From an uncultured Flavihumibacter sp. (GTDB lineage: Bacteria; Bacteroidota; Bacteroidia; Chitinophagales; Chitinophagaceae), in NCBI GenBank assembly GCA_946481605.1, contig CAMLPA010000161.1, positions 1-7,281 on the forward strand: a stretch of DNA of 7,281 nucleotides. The letters are read 5' to 3'. Positions 1-5,962 of the stretch are shown in pieces. The notes below the pieces were generated by a model. It did not search any database and had not been told where the DNA came from. It saw only the letters and a list, made by a program, of their open reading frames with translations. Both the position numbers and the translations under genes were made by a program. Numbering within the stretch: position 1 is the stretch's first letter; every line of letters starts with the position of its first letter.

Positions 1-666
1 GCGGGTTTTACCCCGAGCGCTTTGGAACTGGTAGAAGTGGACGCGCTCCAGATCGTAAGCAAATTTGTAGACAGCAGCGCCGTTCCCATTACAGAAGATA
101 CCGCAGCACACCTGATTATTGAAGTGGATGGCAACCATATTGAAACACTGATGAGTGAAATGGAAGCCATCTCCGAATTGCTGATGCAATACGATATTGG
201 TGAACTGTATTTCGCGGATGATGCCCAGCAAAAAGCGGAACTCTGGAAGCTGCGCCGCCGTACAGCCGAAGCGGTTAAAGTGAACGGTTATACCATTGAA
301 GAAGATACCGTGGTGCCCCGTGCCGAACTGCCCGCATTGATCCGTGGGGTAAAAGAGTTGGGCGTGAAATACCAGTTCCACGCCGTTTGTTACGGACACG
401 CGGGCGATGGTAACCTGCACATCCGCATCAACAAACCCGGCTTGTCCAACAGCCAGGACGATCCTCAAATGATTGAAGGACTCCGCGCCCTGTTCGCTTT
501 GGTAAAAAGCCTGGGCGGAACCATCAGCGGAGAGCACGGTATCGGGCTGATCCAGAAAGGTTACATGGACATCGTTTTCGAAGAAACGAACCTGCAACTG
601 ATGCGTGCCATCAAAAAGGCTTTCGATCCGCACAATATCCTCAACGCCGGGAAAATATTCGATTAG
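1..666 (+). CDS. FAD-linked oxidase, C-terminal part (GlcD / D-lactate / D-2-hydroxyacid dehydrogenase superfamily), 5'-truncated
   Basis: The reading frame is open from base 1 (Ala-Gly-Phe-Thr-Pro-Ser-Ala-Leu-Glu) to the TAG at 664-666, so the N-terminal FAD-binding (PCMH-type) domain lies upstream of the window and only the cap and C-terminal domain are seen. A TTG at 22 is in frame but is internal, not a start. Three family signatures are visible: GHAGDGNLHIRI (bases 394-429), GGTISGEHGIGLIQKGYM (about 514-567), and the closing AFDPHNILNAGKIF. In D-2-hydroxyglutarate and D-lactate dehydrogenases, the two His of HxGDGNxH and the Glu of SGEHG bind the catalytic divalent metal; all are present here (His at 397 and 418, Glu at 532). 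Such enzymes oxidise a 2-hydroxyacid to the 2-oxoacid using FAD. The true substrate (glycolate, D-lactate or other) cannot be decided from this part. No terminator with a T-tract follows the stop. Confidence 0.93.
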   Translation, partial: AGFTPSALELVEVDALQIVSKFVDSSAVPITEDTAAHLIIEVDGNHIETLMSEMEAISELLMQYDIGELYFADDAQQKAELWKLRRRTAEAVKVNGYTIEEDTVVPRAELPALIRGVKELGVKYQFHAVCYGHAGDGNLHIRINKPGLSNSQDDPQMIEGLRALFALVKSLGGTISGEHGIGLIQKGYMDIVFEETNLQLMRAIKKAFDPHNILNAGKIFD

Positions 667-710
667 GCATTCCCGCTGGTTTTAAAAGATGTTAAATGTG
701 TTGTACGGCA

Positions 711-731
711 AGTATCGGCGTACGCCATACT
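711..731. repeat. Inverted repeat 1, bulged palindrome centred on GGCGTACGCC
   Basis: The perfect 10-bp palindrome GGCGTACGCC (717-726) is flanked by AGTAT (711-715) and ATACT (727-731), which are reverse complements, with one unpaired C at 716. As RNA it could form an 8-bp bulged stem with a GTAC loop. There is no T-run after it, so it is not a typical intrinsic terminator. As DNA it could be an operator-like site. Confidence 0.6.
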
Positions 732-764
732 GAAAGGTTGTGTACATTTACGCACCCCTTTCAG
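730..764. repeat. Inverted repeat 2, 8-bp arms CTGAAAGG / CCTTTCAG
   Basis: CTGAAAGG at 730-737 is the exact reverse complement of CCTTTCAG at 757-764, across a 19-nt spacer. Inside the spacer, GTG (740-742) can pair with CAC (753-755), giving an extended hairpin with a small internal loop and a 10-nt terminal loop. It shares two bases with inverted repeat 1. The spacer holds TACATTTA (743-750), a one-mismatch relative of the Bacteroidota -7 box TAnnTTTG, but I see no matching -33 element. Confidence 0.6.
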
Positions 765-788
765 AAGATGAACCATTTCAATCATCTT
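765..788. repeat. Inverted repeat 3, 7-bp arms AAGATGA / TCATCTT
   Basis: AAGATGA at 765-771 pairs perfectly with TCATCTT at 782-788, leaving a 10-nt loop. It begins at the base after inverted repeat 2 ends and lies 12 bases ahead of the ATG at 800, so in RNA it would sit in the 5' leader of the barrel gene, just before the ribosome landing zone. An A-rich rather than T-rich run follows, so it is not a plus-strand terminator. Confidence 0.55.
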
Positions 789-799
789 AAAAACTTTGT

Positions 800-1366
800 A
801 TGAAAAAAGTCTTTTCGTTCGCGGTATTATTTTGTTTACTGTCTACTGCTTTGTTCGCGCAGGACAATGAGGACGGTGAAGAACGCACAAAGGGTTTTGA
901 CCGATCCAAACTGTTCGGAGGCGGGAACTTCGGGCTGGGATTCGGCAGCAACAATACTTTCATCAACATTTCCCCTCAACTGGGTTATCGTTTTACCGAA
1001 CATGTTGCGGCGGGTGCAGGGGTTAACTTCATTTACAACAAAGTGCGCTTCGGCGGTTTTGAAGATAAGCTGGGTTTTGCCGGACTGAACGTGTTCGGAA
1101 GATTATATCCCCTGAAATACATTATTCTCCACGCCCAGCCTGAACTGAATTATTCCTGGGGAAAGTTTAAGGACCTCGGCAATAATGTTACGCAGAAATA
1201 TGAGGGGAAAATCATCCCGTCTATGTTGGTAGGCGGAGGTGCGAATATTCCTACGGGCGGTAACGGTGCCTTTACCATTATGTATTTGTATGACCTCGTG
1301 GATGATGCGCGTTCTCCCTATTCTACCAATCCGTTTTTAAGTTTCGGATTTAATATGGGGTTCTGA
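800..1366 (+). CDS. Small secreted protein, probable outer-membrane beta-barrel
   Basis: The protein has 188 residues and starts at ATG 800. Residues 1-21 form a clear Sec signal peptide: MKK, then a hydrophobic core, ending in Ala-Leu-Phe-Ala-Gln, with cleavage likely near residue 20. There is no lipobox cysteine. The mature part opens with an acidic stretch (DNEDGEE), then shows alternating hydrophobic and polar strands rich in Gly and aromatics (GGNFGLGFGSNNTFINISP, QLGYRFTEHVAAGAGVNF, LNYSWGKF) and ends in Phe (FLSFGFNMGF). This strand pattern and C-terminal aromatic are typical of outer-membrane barrels in Bacteroidota. At about 168 mature residues it would fit roughly eight strands, as in OmpW/OmpX-sized porin-like proteins. 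I do not recognise a specific family and assign no function. No Shine-Dalgarno precedes the ATG. The stop TGA touches the stop of the minus-strand LOG gene. The leader carries three inverted repeats, so post-transcriptional control is possible. Confidence 0.82.
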   Translation: MKKVFSFAVLFCLLSTALFAQDNEDGEERTKGFDRSKLFGGGNFGLGFGSNNTFINISPQLGYRFTEHVAAGAGVNFIYNKVRFGGFEDKLGFAGLNVFGRLYPLKYIILHAQPELNYSWGKFKDLGNNVTQKYEGKIIPSMLVGGGANIPTGGNGAFTIMYLYDLVDDARSPYSTNPFLSFGFNMGF

Positions 1367-1912
1367 TCACCTTGCCAGCACCTTATTGATCAACATGCCG
1401 GGGTTTTCGCAGAAATGAATCCTGTCTTCCACGGGGCCATACAGGAAGCCTTCCCGCTCCATTGTTTTCAGGTGTTGCAGCAATGGGGCGTAAAAACCGA
1501 TGGTATTCAGGATGTAGATGGGTTTGTCGTGAATTTTCAGTTGGTTCCAGGTGAGCATTTCGAAAAATTCGTCCATGGTGCCGAAGCCGCCGGGCAGGAT
1601 GATGGCTGCGTCGCACAATTCGTACATCATTTTTTTCCGGGTGTGCATATCCGGTACCACGATCAGCTCGGTGATGCCTTTGTGCTGCTGCTCCCATTCC
1701 AGCAAAACCTGTGGGATTACACCCATAACGGTACCGCCGGTCACCATTACGGCGTCGGCGAGTTTGCCCATCAGGCCTTTGTTGCCACCGCCGTATACCA
1801 GTTTGATGTTCAGTCCCGCGAGCATACGGCCTAACTCACTGGCATGTTCTGCATAAGCGGGGTTCTTTCCATCCTGGGAGCCACAAAACACAGCAATCGA
1901 TCGGATTTCCAT
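1367..1912 (-). CDS. LOG-family protein (TIGR00730-type nucleotide 5'-monophosphate phosphoribohydrolase)
   Basis: The protein has 181 residues, the usual length for the family, and starts at ATG 1912-1910. It shows the full LOG signature: an N-terminal Rossmann strand (IAVFCGSQDG, residues 6-15), VYGGGNKGLMG (39-49), the MHTRKKMM segment (89-96) and PGGFGTMDE (107-115). In characterised LOG proteins, the Arg of the xRK segment and the Glu ending PGGxGTxxE (here Arg92 and Glu115) are catalytic. LOG enzymes are cytosolic and cleave the N-glycosidic bond of nucleoside 5'-monophosphates, releasing the base and ribose 5-phosphate. In plants and some bacteria the substrate is a cytokinin ribotide; in most bacteria the physiological role is unsettled and many copies were mis-annotated as lysine decarboxylase. 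It is divergent from the symporter gene and convergent with the barrel gene, so it is probably a single-gene unit. Family assignment is firm; substrate is not known. Confidence 0.95.
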   Translation of the reverse strand: MEIRSIAVFCGSQDGKNPAYAEHASELGRMLAGLNIKLVYGGGNKGLMGKLADAVMVTGGTVMGVIPQVLLEWEQQHKGITELIVVPDMHTRKKMMYELCDAAIILPGGFGTMDEFFEMLTWNQLKIHDKPIYILNTIGFYAPLLQHLKTMEREGFLYGPVEDRIHFCENPGMLINKVLAR

Positions 1913-1942
1913 AAAAAACCTTTATTTTGAAAAAATTCATTT

Positions 1943-1954
1943 CCAACAAGTTGG
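1943..1954. promoter_or_regulatory. 12-bp dyad CCAAC-AA-GTTGG in the divergent intergenic region
   Basis: CCAAC (1943-1947) and GTTGG (1950-1954) are perfect inverted arms around AA. The dyad lies in the 57-bp gap between the divergent LOG and symporter genes, right next to the position where LOG transcription would begin if the TATATTTG box on the minus strand is used. It could be an operator acting on one or both genes, or a chance palindrome. No regulator gene is nearby to support a pairing. Confidence 0.3.
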
Positions 1955-1961
1955 CCTAAAA

Positions 1962-1969
1962 CAAATATA
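1962..1969 (-). promoter_or_regulatory. Candidate Bacteroidota -7 box (TATATTTG) for the LOG gene
   Basis: Read on the minus strand, these bases are TATATTTG, an exact match to the TAnnTTTG -7 element of Bacteroidota. Transcription would start near 1955, giving a leader of about 43 nt before the LOG ATG. The expected -33 TTG/TTTG about 19-21 bp upstream is not evident (the corresponding bases near 1989-1993 read GTAA), so the promoter is only half supported. The box touches the start codon of the symporter gene on the other strand. Confidence 0.4.
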
Positions 1970-3496
1970 ATGTCTGCATCCCTGCTTTTTACCATCGTGC
2001 TCATTTATTTCGTGGTGTTGCTGGCGGTGGCTTTCTATACTTCCCGTAATTCCAACAACGATTCTTTTTTTATCGGCAATAAAAAATCGAACTGGATGCT
2101 GGTGGCCTTCGGCATGATCGGCACCTCGCTCAGCGGGGTTACATTTGTTTCCGTGCCGGGAACCGTGGGCGGAGCGGGCTTCGCGTATTTCCAGGTGGTG
2201 ATCGGCTACCTCATCGGTTACCTGCTGATCGCTTTTGTGTTGCTGCCCCTGTATTACAGGCTCAACCTTACTTCTATTTACAATTATCTTTTGCAGCGTT
2301 TCGGCGTAGTTTCTTATAAAACGGGCGCCTTGTTTTTCATCATCTCCCGTACTTTGGGGGCCACGGCACGTTTGTTCCTGGTGATCAATGTTTTGCAGAT
2401 TTTTATTCTCGATAATTTAGGCGTGCCGTTCTGGGTTACCACGTTCATTATCCTGCTCATGATTGTATTGTACACCTATGAGGGGGGCGTAAAAACCATC
2501 GTATTTACAGATACCCTGCAAACCACGTTTATGTTGCTGGGGTTGGTGATCTGCACCTGGTACATCATGACCAATATCGGTGAGACCTTCGGCTCCACGA
2601 TGACCATTCTCGCAGAAAAAAACTATACACGCATCTTCAATACAGACGTCAACAGTTCCTCTTATTTTCTGAAACACATATTGGGCGGGGCTTTCATTAC
2701 AGTAGCCATGACAGGACTTGACCAGGAAATGATGCAAAAAAACATCAGCGTAAAGAACCTGAAAGATTCGCGGAAAAACATGCTGAGCTTCAGCGTGGTG
2801 ATGGCGTTGGTGAATTTCCTGTTCCTTTTCCTGGGCGGGTTGTTGTACCTGTTCGCAGAAAGCCGTGGCATCAAGGTACCTGCCGATGATCTTTTCCCTA
2901 CGGTTGCACTTCAGTTCATGCCTACGGCAGTGTCCATCATCTTTATCATTGGCCTCATTTCCGCTTTGTTCCCCAGTGCCGACGGGGCGCTCACCGCACT
3001 TACTTCTTCCTACTGTATAGACATCATCGGGTTAAAACGCCGGGAGGACTGGGACGAAAAGAAAAGAAAAAAAGTGCGGCTGGCGGTGCATTTCACTTTT
3101 ACCCTGATTTTTTTCCTGGCAGTGATGGGGTTCAAATGGATGAACAACAAATCGATTATTGATGTAATCCTGAAAGTGGCCGGGTTCACTTACGGTCCCT
3201 TACTCGGTTTGTTCGCCTTCGGCATCCTTACAAAACGTTCCATCAACGACAAACTCGCACTGGTCGTGTGTTTGCTTGCTCCCACATTGATCCTGGCCGT
3301 GGATTTTCTCAACAATCCCGCATGGTACGAAGCCCAGTTAAAATTGGGTGGAAACTGGCTTGAAAGCGTGAAATCATGGTCGGAAGGGGTGTTCGGTTCC
3401 TTCAGGATCGGCTACGAAATACTCATTTACAATGGCATTGTTACTTTCCTGGGATTATGGGCCATTTCTAAACCTGCTGTAAAACCTTCATTATAA
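1970..3496 (+). CDS. Sodium:solute symporter (SSS family, APC/LeuT fold)
   Basis: The protein has 508 residues and starts at ATG 1970. It is an integral inner-membrane protein with about 13 hydrophobic segments. The first spans residues 4-23, with an exoplasmic N-terminus expected for the family. SSS hallmarks include the early loop SFFIGNKKSNWMLVAFGMIG leading into SLSGVTFVSVPG, the LTSIYNYLLQRFG segment after the second helix, RTLGATARLFLV, and YEGGVKTIVFTDTLQ, the classic SSS signature region. The PSADGALTALTSSY segment carries the paired Ser (346-347), equivalent to the Na+-binding Ser pair in the eighth helix of vSGLT. Na+-driven uptake is therefore well supported. The substrate (sugar, amino acid, carboxylate or other) cannot be read from sequence. 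It is the first gene of a tightly packed plus-strand run; the next gene begins 19 nt after its TAA. No start-proximal Shine-Dalgarno is visible. Confidence 0.95.
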   Translation: MSASLLFTIVLIYFVVLLAVAFYTSRNSNNDSFFIGNKKSNWMLVAFGMIGTSLSGVTFVSVPGTVGGAGFAYFQVVIGYLIGYLLIAFVLLPLYYRLNLTSIYNYLLQRFGVVSYKTGALFFIISRTLGATARLFLVINVLQIFILDNLGVPFWVTTFIILLMIVLYTYEGGVKTIVFTDTLQTTFMLLGLVICTWYIMTNIGETFGSTMTILAEKNYTRIFNTDVNSSSYFLKHILGGAFITVAMTGLDQEMMQKNISVKNLKDSRKNMLSFSVVMALVNFLFLFLGGLLYLFAESRGIKVPADDLFPTVALQFMPTAVSIIFIIGLISALFPSADGALTALTSSYCIDIIGLKRREDWDEKKRKKVRLAVHFTFTLIFFLAVMGFKWMNNKSIIDVILKVAGFTYGPLLGLFAFGILTKRSINDKLALVVCLLAPTLILAVDFLNNPAWYEAQLKLGGNWLESVKSWSEGVFGSFRIGYEILIYNGIVTFLGLWAISKPAVKPSL

Positions 3497-3497
3497 G

Positions 3498-3505
3498 TAT
3501 CTTTG
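3498..3505 (+). promoter_or_regulatory. Candidate -7 box (TATCTTTG) ahead of the O-methyltransferase gene
   Basis: TATCTTTG matches the Bacteroidota TAnnTTTG element exactly and begins one base after the symporter stop codon. Transcription would start near 3510-3512, only a few bases before the TTG start at 3516, so the message would be almost leaderless. The upstream -33 position offers only CTG triplets (about 3474-3479), a weak match. It may act as an internal promoter for the four downstream genes. Confidence 0.45.
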
Positions 3506-3515
3506 CCAGAAAGCA

Positions 3516-4154
3516 TTGGATATTGTTTCACCAGAAATAACGGCTTATGCCGACCGGTTCACCAGCGCCGATGATCCTTTGAGGGAAATGTTGCTGAAGG
3601 ATACGCTGGAAAACCACCCGCATGCGCACATGGTGAGTGGCCGGCAACAGGGACGTTTCCTGGAAATGGTGAGCAGGATGCTGCAGCCGCGCCGGATACT
3701 GGAAATCGGCACCTTCACCGGTTACAGCGCACTTTGTCTGGCGGAAGGATTACAGCCCGATGGCCAACTCCATACCCTTGAACTGAGAACGGAAGATGCC
3801 CAAAAGGCACAAAACTATTTTAACAGGTCGCCACACGCTGCCCGGATAATTTTACATACCGGTAATGCGTTAGAAGTGCTGCCGGAACTGGAGGAAACCT
3901 GGGACCTGGTGTTCCTGGACGCCGACAAAACCGCTTACCTTTCTTATTTTGAAATGGTGGTGGAACGCATCCGGCCCGGCGGTATATTACTGGCAGACAA
4001 TGTGTTGTTCCACGGGCAGGTGTTGGAAGAACCCATTAAAGGAAAGAACGCCAAAGCCATCCATGCCTTCAACGAGGCGGTGGCCAACGATCCCAGGGTG
4101 GAAACTGTATTGCTCACCATACGCGACGGCTTGCTGATGGTGCGCCGGAAATAA
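3516..4154 (+). CDS. Class I SAM-dependent O-methyltransferase (COMT/CCoAOMT-like, COG4122)
   Basis: The protein has 212 residues, normal for the family. The start is TTG 3516: no ATG lies nearby, the frame has no earlier usable start after the symporter stop, and the product opens as MDIVSPEITAYADRFTS, the usual N-terminus of Bacteroidota homologues. Motif I, LEIGTFTGYSALCLA (62-76), binds the SAM methionine moiety; LHTLEL (85-90) supplies the acidic residue for the ribose. DLVFLDADK (130-138) and LLADNVL (158-164) provide the metal ligands known from COMT/CCoAOMT (here Asp135, Asp161 and Asn162). The MVSGRQQGRFL segment (39-49) covers the active-site mouth. The enzyme is cytosolic and methylates a hydroxyl, probably of a catechol-like or other small substrate, which cannot be specified. 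It sits 19 nt after the symporter and 18 nt before the glucosaminidase gene. Confidence 0.93.
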   Translation: MDIVSPEITAYADRFTSADDPLREMLLKDTLENHPHAHMVSGRQQGRFLEMVSRMLQPRRILEIGTFTGYSALCLAEGLQPDGQLHTLELRTEDAQKAQNYFNRSPHAARIILHTGNALEVLPELEETWDLVFLDADKTAYLSYFEMVVERIRPGGILLADNVLFHGQVLEEPIKGKNAKAIHAFNEAVANDPRVETVLLTIRDGLLMVRRK

Positions 4155-4172
4155 AAACTTAATTTCGTTGTG

Positions 4173-5423
4173 ATGAAAACCAGATTGATTATTACCGCAT
4201 TGCTGCTGATCTCCGCATTCACTTTCGCGCAGCAGCCTCAAAATCCTGAAATCCTGGAATACATCAGGCAATACAAGGACATCGCCATGCAGGAAATGAT
4301 CAGGACAGGCGTTCCCGCGGCCATTAAACTGGCACAGGGTATCCATGAAACCCAGGCAGGGAAAAGCGATCTCGTGAAAAGATCCAACAACCATTTCGGG
4401 ATCAAATGCAAAACCACCTGGACCGGTGAAAAAGTGTACCACGATGACGACGCCAGAGGGGAGTGCTTCCGCGCTTACCAACGCTCCGAAGATTCTTACC
4501 GCGACCATTCCGATTTCCTCCGTAACAACCAGCGGTACGGTGCCCTGTTTACCCTGAAACCTACGGATTACGAAGGATGGGCGAATGGATTAAAGAAAGC
4601 CGGTTACGCCACCAACCCCAGGTACCCGGCCATCATCATCAAACTCGTAGAAGACTATAACCTTCAATTGTACACGGAAGTAGCATTAGGATTGGCCAAA
4701 GAGCCGGATATGATCCTGGTGAAAAATGACAATCCACCCGCACCAATATTCGTTCCCACAAAAAATACAGTTGCAACTACTCCTGTTGTAAAACAAACTA
4801 CGATCAGCAATACGATCAGCAAAAAACAATGGCCAGCCGGAACATTCACGGTAAACGATACAAAAGTGGTTTTCGCGCCCGCAGGCACGTCCTTGCTGGC
4901 CCTGGCACAGGAACACCGCATCAACCTGCCGCGTTTGCTCGATTTCAATGATATGGACGATAAAGATGTGCTGGAAGAAGCACAACTGATTTTCCTGCAA
5001 CGCAAAAGAAGAACGGGGGCCGCGGAACACCATATTGTAGCCGAAGGCGAATCGCTGTACGCGATCGCACAAGAAGAAGGCATCAGACTGGAAAATCTAC
5101 TCGAACTGAACGGTTTGCAAAAACATTTCAGGCCCGCTTCCGGTGAAAAACTTTATCTGCGTACAAAGAATCCAGGAACAGTTGCCGCTTACACAGCAGC
5201 CACCGTTACTACCATGAACAGGAACACCACGCCTGCACTGAATAAAAACACGGTGTACCATACTGTTCAGCAAAAAGAAACGTTATACAGCATTGCAAGA
5301 AGGTATGCCGTATCGGTGAATGAGTTGCGGGAATGGAACGGACTGGCGGGAGAAGGACTCAGGATCGGACAGCAATTGATCATTCAAACCCCTGCCTATG
5401 CACAGGATTCAGGTACTCGATAA
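4173..5423 (+). CDS. Secreted glucosaminidase-domain peptidoglycan hydrolase with LysM repeats
   Basis: The protein has 416 residues from ATG 4173; an adjoining GTG at 4170 would add one residue, but ATG is preferred. MKTRLIITALLLISAFTFAQ is a Sec signal peptide. Residues about 28-165 are a GH73/FlgJ-type N-acetylglucosaminidase domain: AIKLAQGIHETQAGKSDL with the likely catalytic Glu59, then SNNHFGIKCK, FRAYQRSEDSYRDHSDFL, and GLKKAGYATNPRYP. A Thr/Val/Asn-rich linker follows (about 180-220). A divergent LysM-like unit lies at 222-280 and two clear LysM modules at 287-333 (YAIAQEEGIRLENLLELNG) and 362-410 (YSIARRYAVSVNELREWNG). It should act in the periplasm or at the cell surface, cutting the glycan strands that LysM binds, in wall turnover or daughter-cell separation. 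The last 26 nt overlap hpt in another frame. The substrate bond is inferred from family membership. Confidence 0.94.
   Translation: MKTRLIITALLLISAFTFAQQPQNPEILEYIRQYKDIAMQEMIRTGVPAAIKLAQGIHETQAGKSDLVKRSNNHFGIKCKTTWTGEKVYHDDDARGECFRAYQRSEDSYRDHSDFLRNNQRYGALFTLKPTDYEGWANGLKKAGYATNPRYPAIIIKLVEDYNLQLYTEVALGLAKEPDMILVKNDNPPAPIFVPTKNTVATTPVVKQTTISNTISKKQWPAGTFTVNDTKVVFAPAGTSLLALAQEHRINLPRLLDFNDMDDKDVLEEAQLIFLQRKRRTGAAEHHIVAEGESLYAIAQEEGIRLENLLELNGLQKHFRPASGEKLYLRTKNPGTVAAYTAATVTTMNRNTTPALNKNTVYHTVQQKETLYSIARRYAVSVNELREWNGLAGEGLRIGQQLIIQTPAYAQDSGTR
4800..4823 (+). repeat. 12-nt tandem duplication in the glucosaminidase linker
   Basis: Two adjacent copies, ACGATCAGCAAT (4800-4811) and ACGATCAGCAAA (4812-4823), differ only in the last base. 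They encode Thr-Ile-Ser-Asn / Thr-Ile-Ser-Lys in the linker between the catalytic domain and the LysM region. An in-frame slippage duplication in an unconstrained linker is the simplest reading. Confidence 0.6.
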
Positions 5424-5934
5424 ATCTTTTGAACCCTATCTTTCCAGCGCCGAAATTTCGGCGCGGGTAAAAGAAGTGGCTTCGGAGATCAATGCTGGTT
5501 ATGAGGGAAAGAAGCCGTTGTTCATCGCTATCCTGAACGGGTCTTTTATGTTCGCCTCCGATCTTTTTAAGGAAGTGACCATCGACGCGGAAATTTGTTT
5601 CATCAAACTGGCATCGTACAAAGGCACCAAATCAAGTGGACAGGTGGTAACAGCCATCGGGCTGGACATAGACATCTTTGGAAGGGATGTGATCATTGTG
5701 GAAGACATTATCGATACCGGTAAAACTCTCGATGCTTTCCTGCCCCAACTGATGCACCAGCAGCCTGCTTCTATGAAAATCGCCGCCCTGCTGCACAAAC
5801 CCGAAGCAACCGTTTTCCCCATAAAGCCGGATTTCCTTGGCTTCTCTATTCCCGATAAGTTCGTAGTGGGCTACGGACTGGATTACAAAGGGTATGGCAG
5901 AAACCTTGACGCCATCTATAAGCTGGCGGAGTGA
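5398..5934 (+). CDS. hpt: Hypoxanthine phosphoribosyltransferase
   Basis: The protein has 178 residues, typical for bacterial Hpt. ATG 5398 gives MHRIQVLDKSFEPYLSSAEI, which aligns in style with the usual N-terminus; the next Met falls inside the core at residue 51, so this start is needed. Conserved elements: FIAILNGSFMFASDL (42-56, pyrophosphate-binding loop), SYKGTKSSGQV (73-83, flexible loop with the Ser-Tyr pair that closes over the active site), VIIVEDIIDTGKTL (98-111, PRPP-binding motif), and PDKFVVGYGLDYKGYGRNL (about 152-170, purine-base binding). The cytosolic enzyme joins hypoxanthine, and often guanine, to PRPP, making IMP or GMP in purine salvage. Its first 26 nt overlap the 3' end of the glucosaminidase gene in a different frame, so translation is likely coupled. 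The VWA gene begins 28 nt downstream. Confidence 0.95.
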   Translation: MHRIQVLDKSFEPYLSSAEISARVKEVASEINAGYEGKKPLFIAILNGSFMFASDLFKEVTIDAEICFIKLASYKGTKSSGQVVTAIGLDIDIFGRDVIIVEDIIDTGKTLDAFLPQLMHQQPASMKIAALLHKPEATVFPIKPDFLGFSIPDKFVVGYGLDYKGYGRNLDAIYKLAE

Positions 5935-5962
5935 TCCTGGCGCACCCAAATATGCGATCCGA

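Noticed and set aside
1415..1856. Two open frames on the plus strand (139 and 101 codons) opposite the LOG gene
   Set aside because: They are antisense to a well-supported LOG gene, show no recognisable domain, and their amino-acid make-up is what the reverse strand of this gene would give.
4160..4167. TAATTTCG as a -7 box for the glucosaminidase gene
   Set aside because: It has one mismatch to TAnnTTTG, and the only upstream TTG (4131-4133) is 26 bases away, too far for the usual spacing.
4170..4172. GTG immediately before the glucosaminidase ATG as an alternative start
   Set aside because: It adds one residue only. The ATG is the stronger start codon and gives a standard signal peptide.
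3987..4508. A 173-codon minus-strand frame across the O-methyltransferase/glucosaminidase junction
   Set aside because: It runs antisense to two strongly supported genes and has no recognisable motif or promoter.
4664..5083. Overlapping minus-strand frames of 139 and 128 codons inside the glucosaminidase gene
   Set aside because: They lie antisense to the linker and LysM region, whose LysM motifs confirm the plus-strand frame.
5941..5956. CGCA ... TGCG inverted repeat between hpt and the VWA gene
   Set aside because: Four-base arms with an 8-nt spacer are expected by chance, and no T-run follows, so I do not call a terminator or operator.
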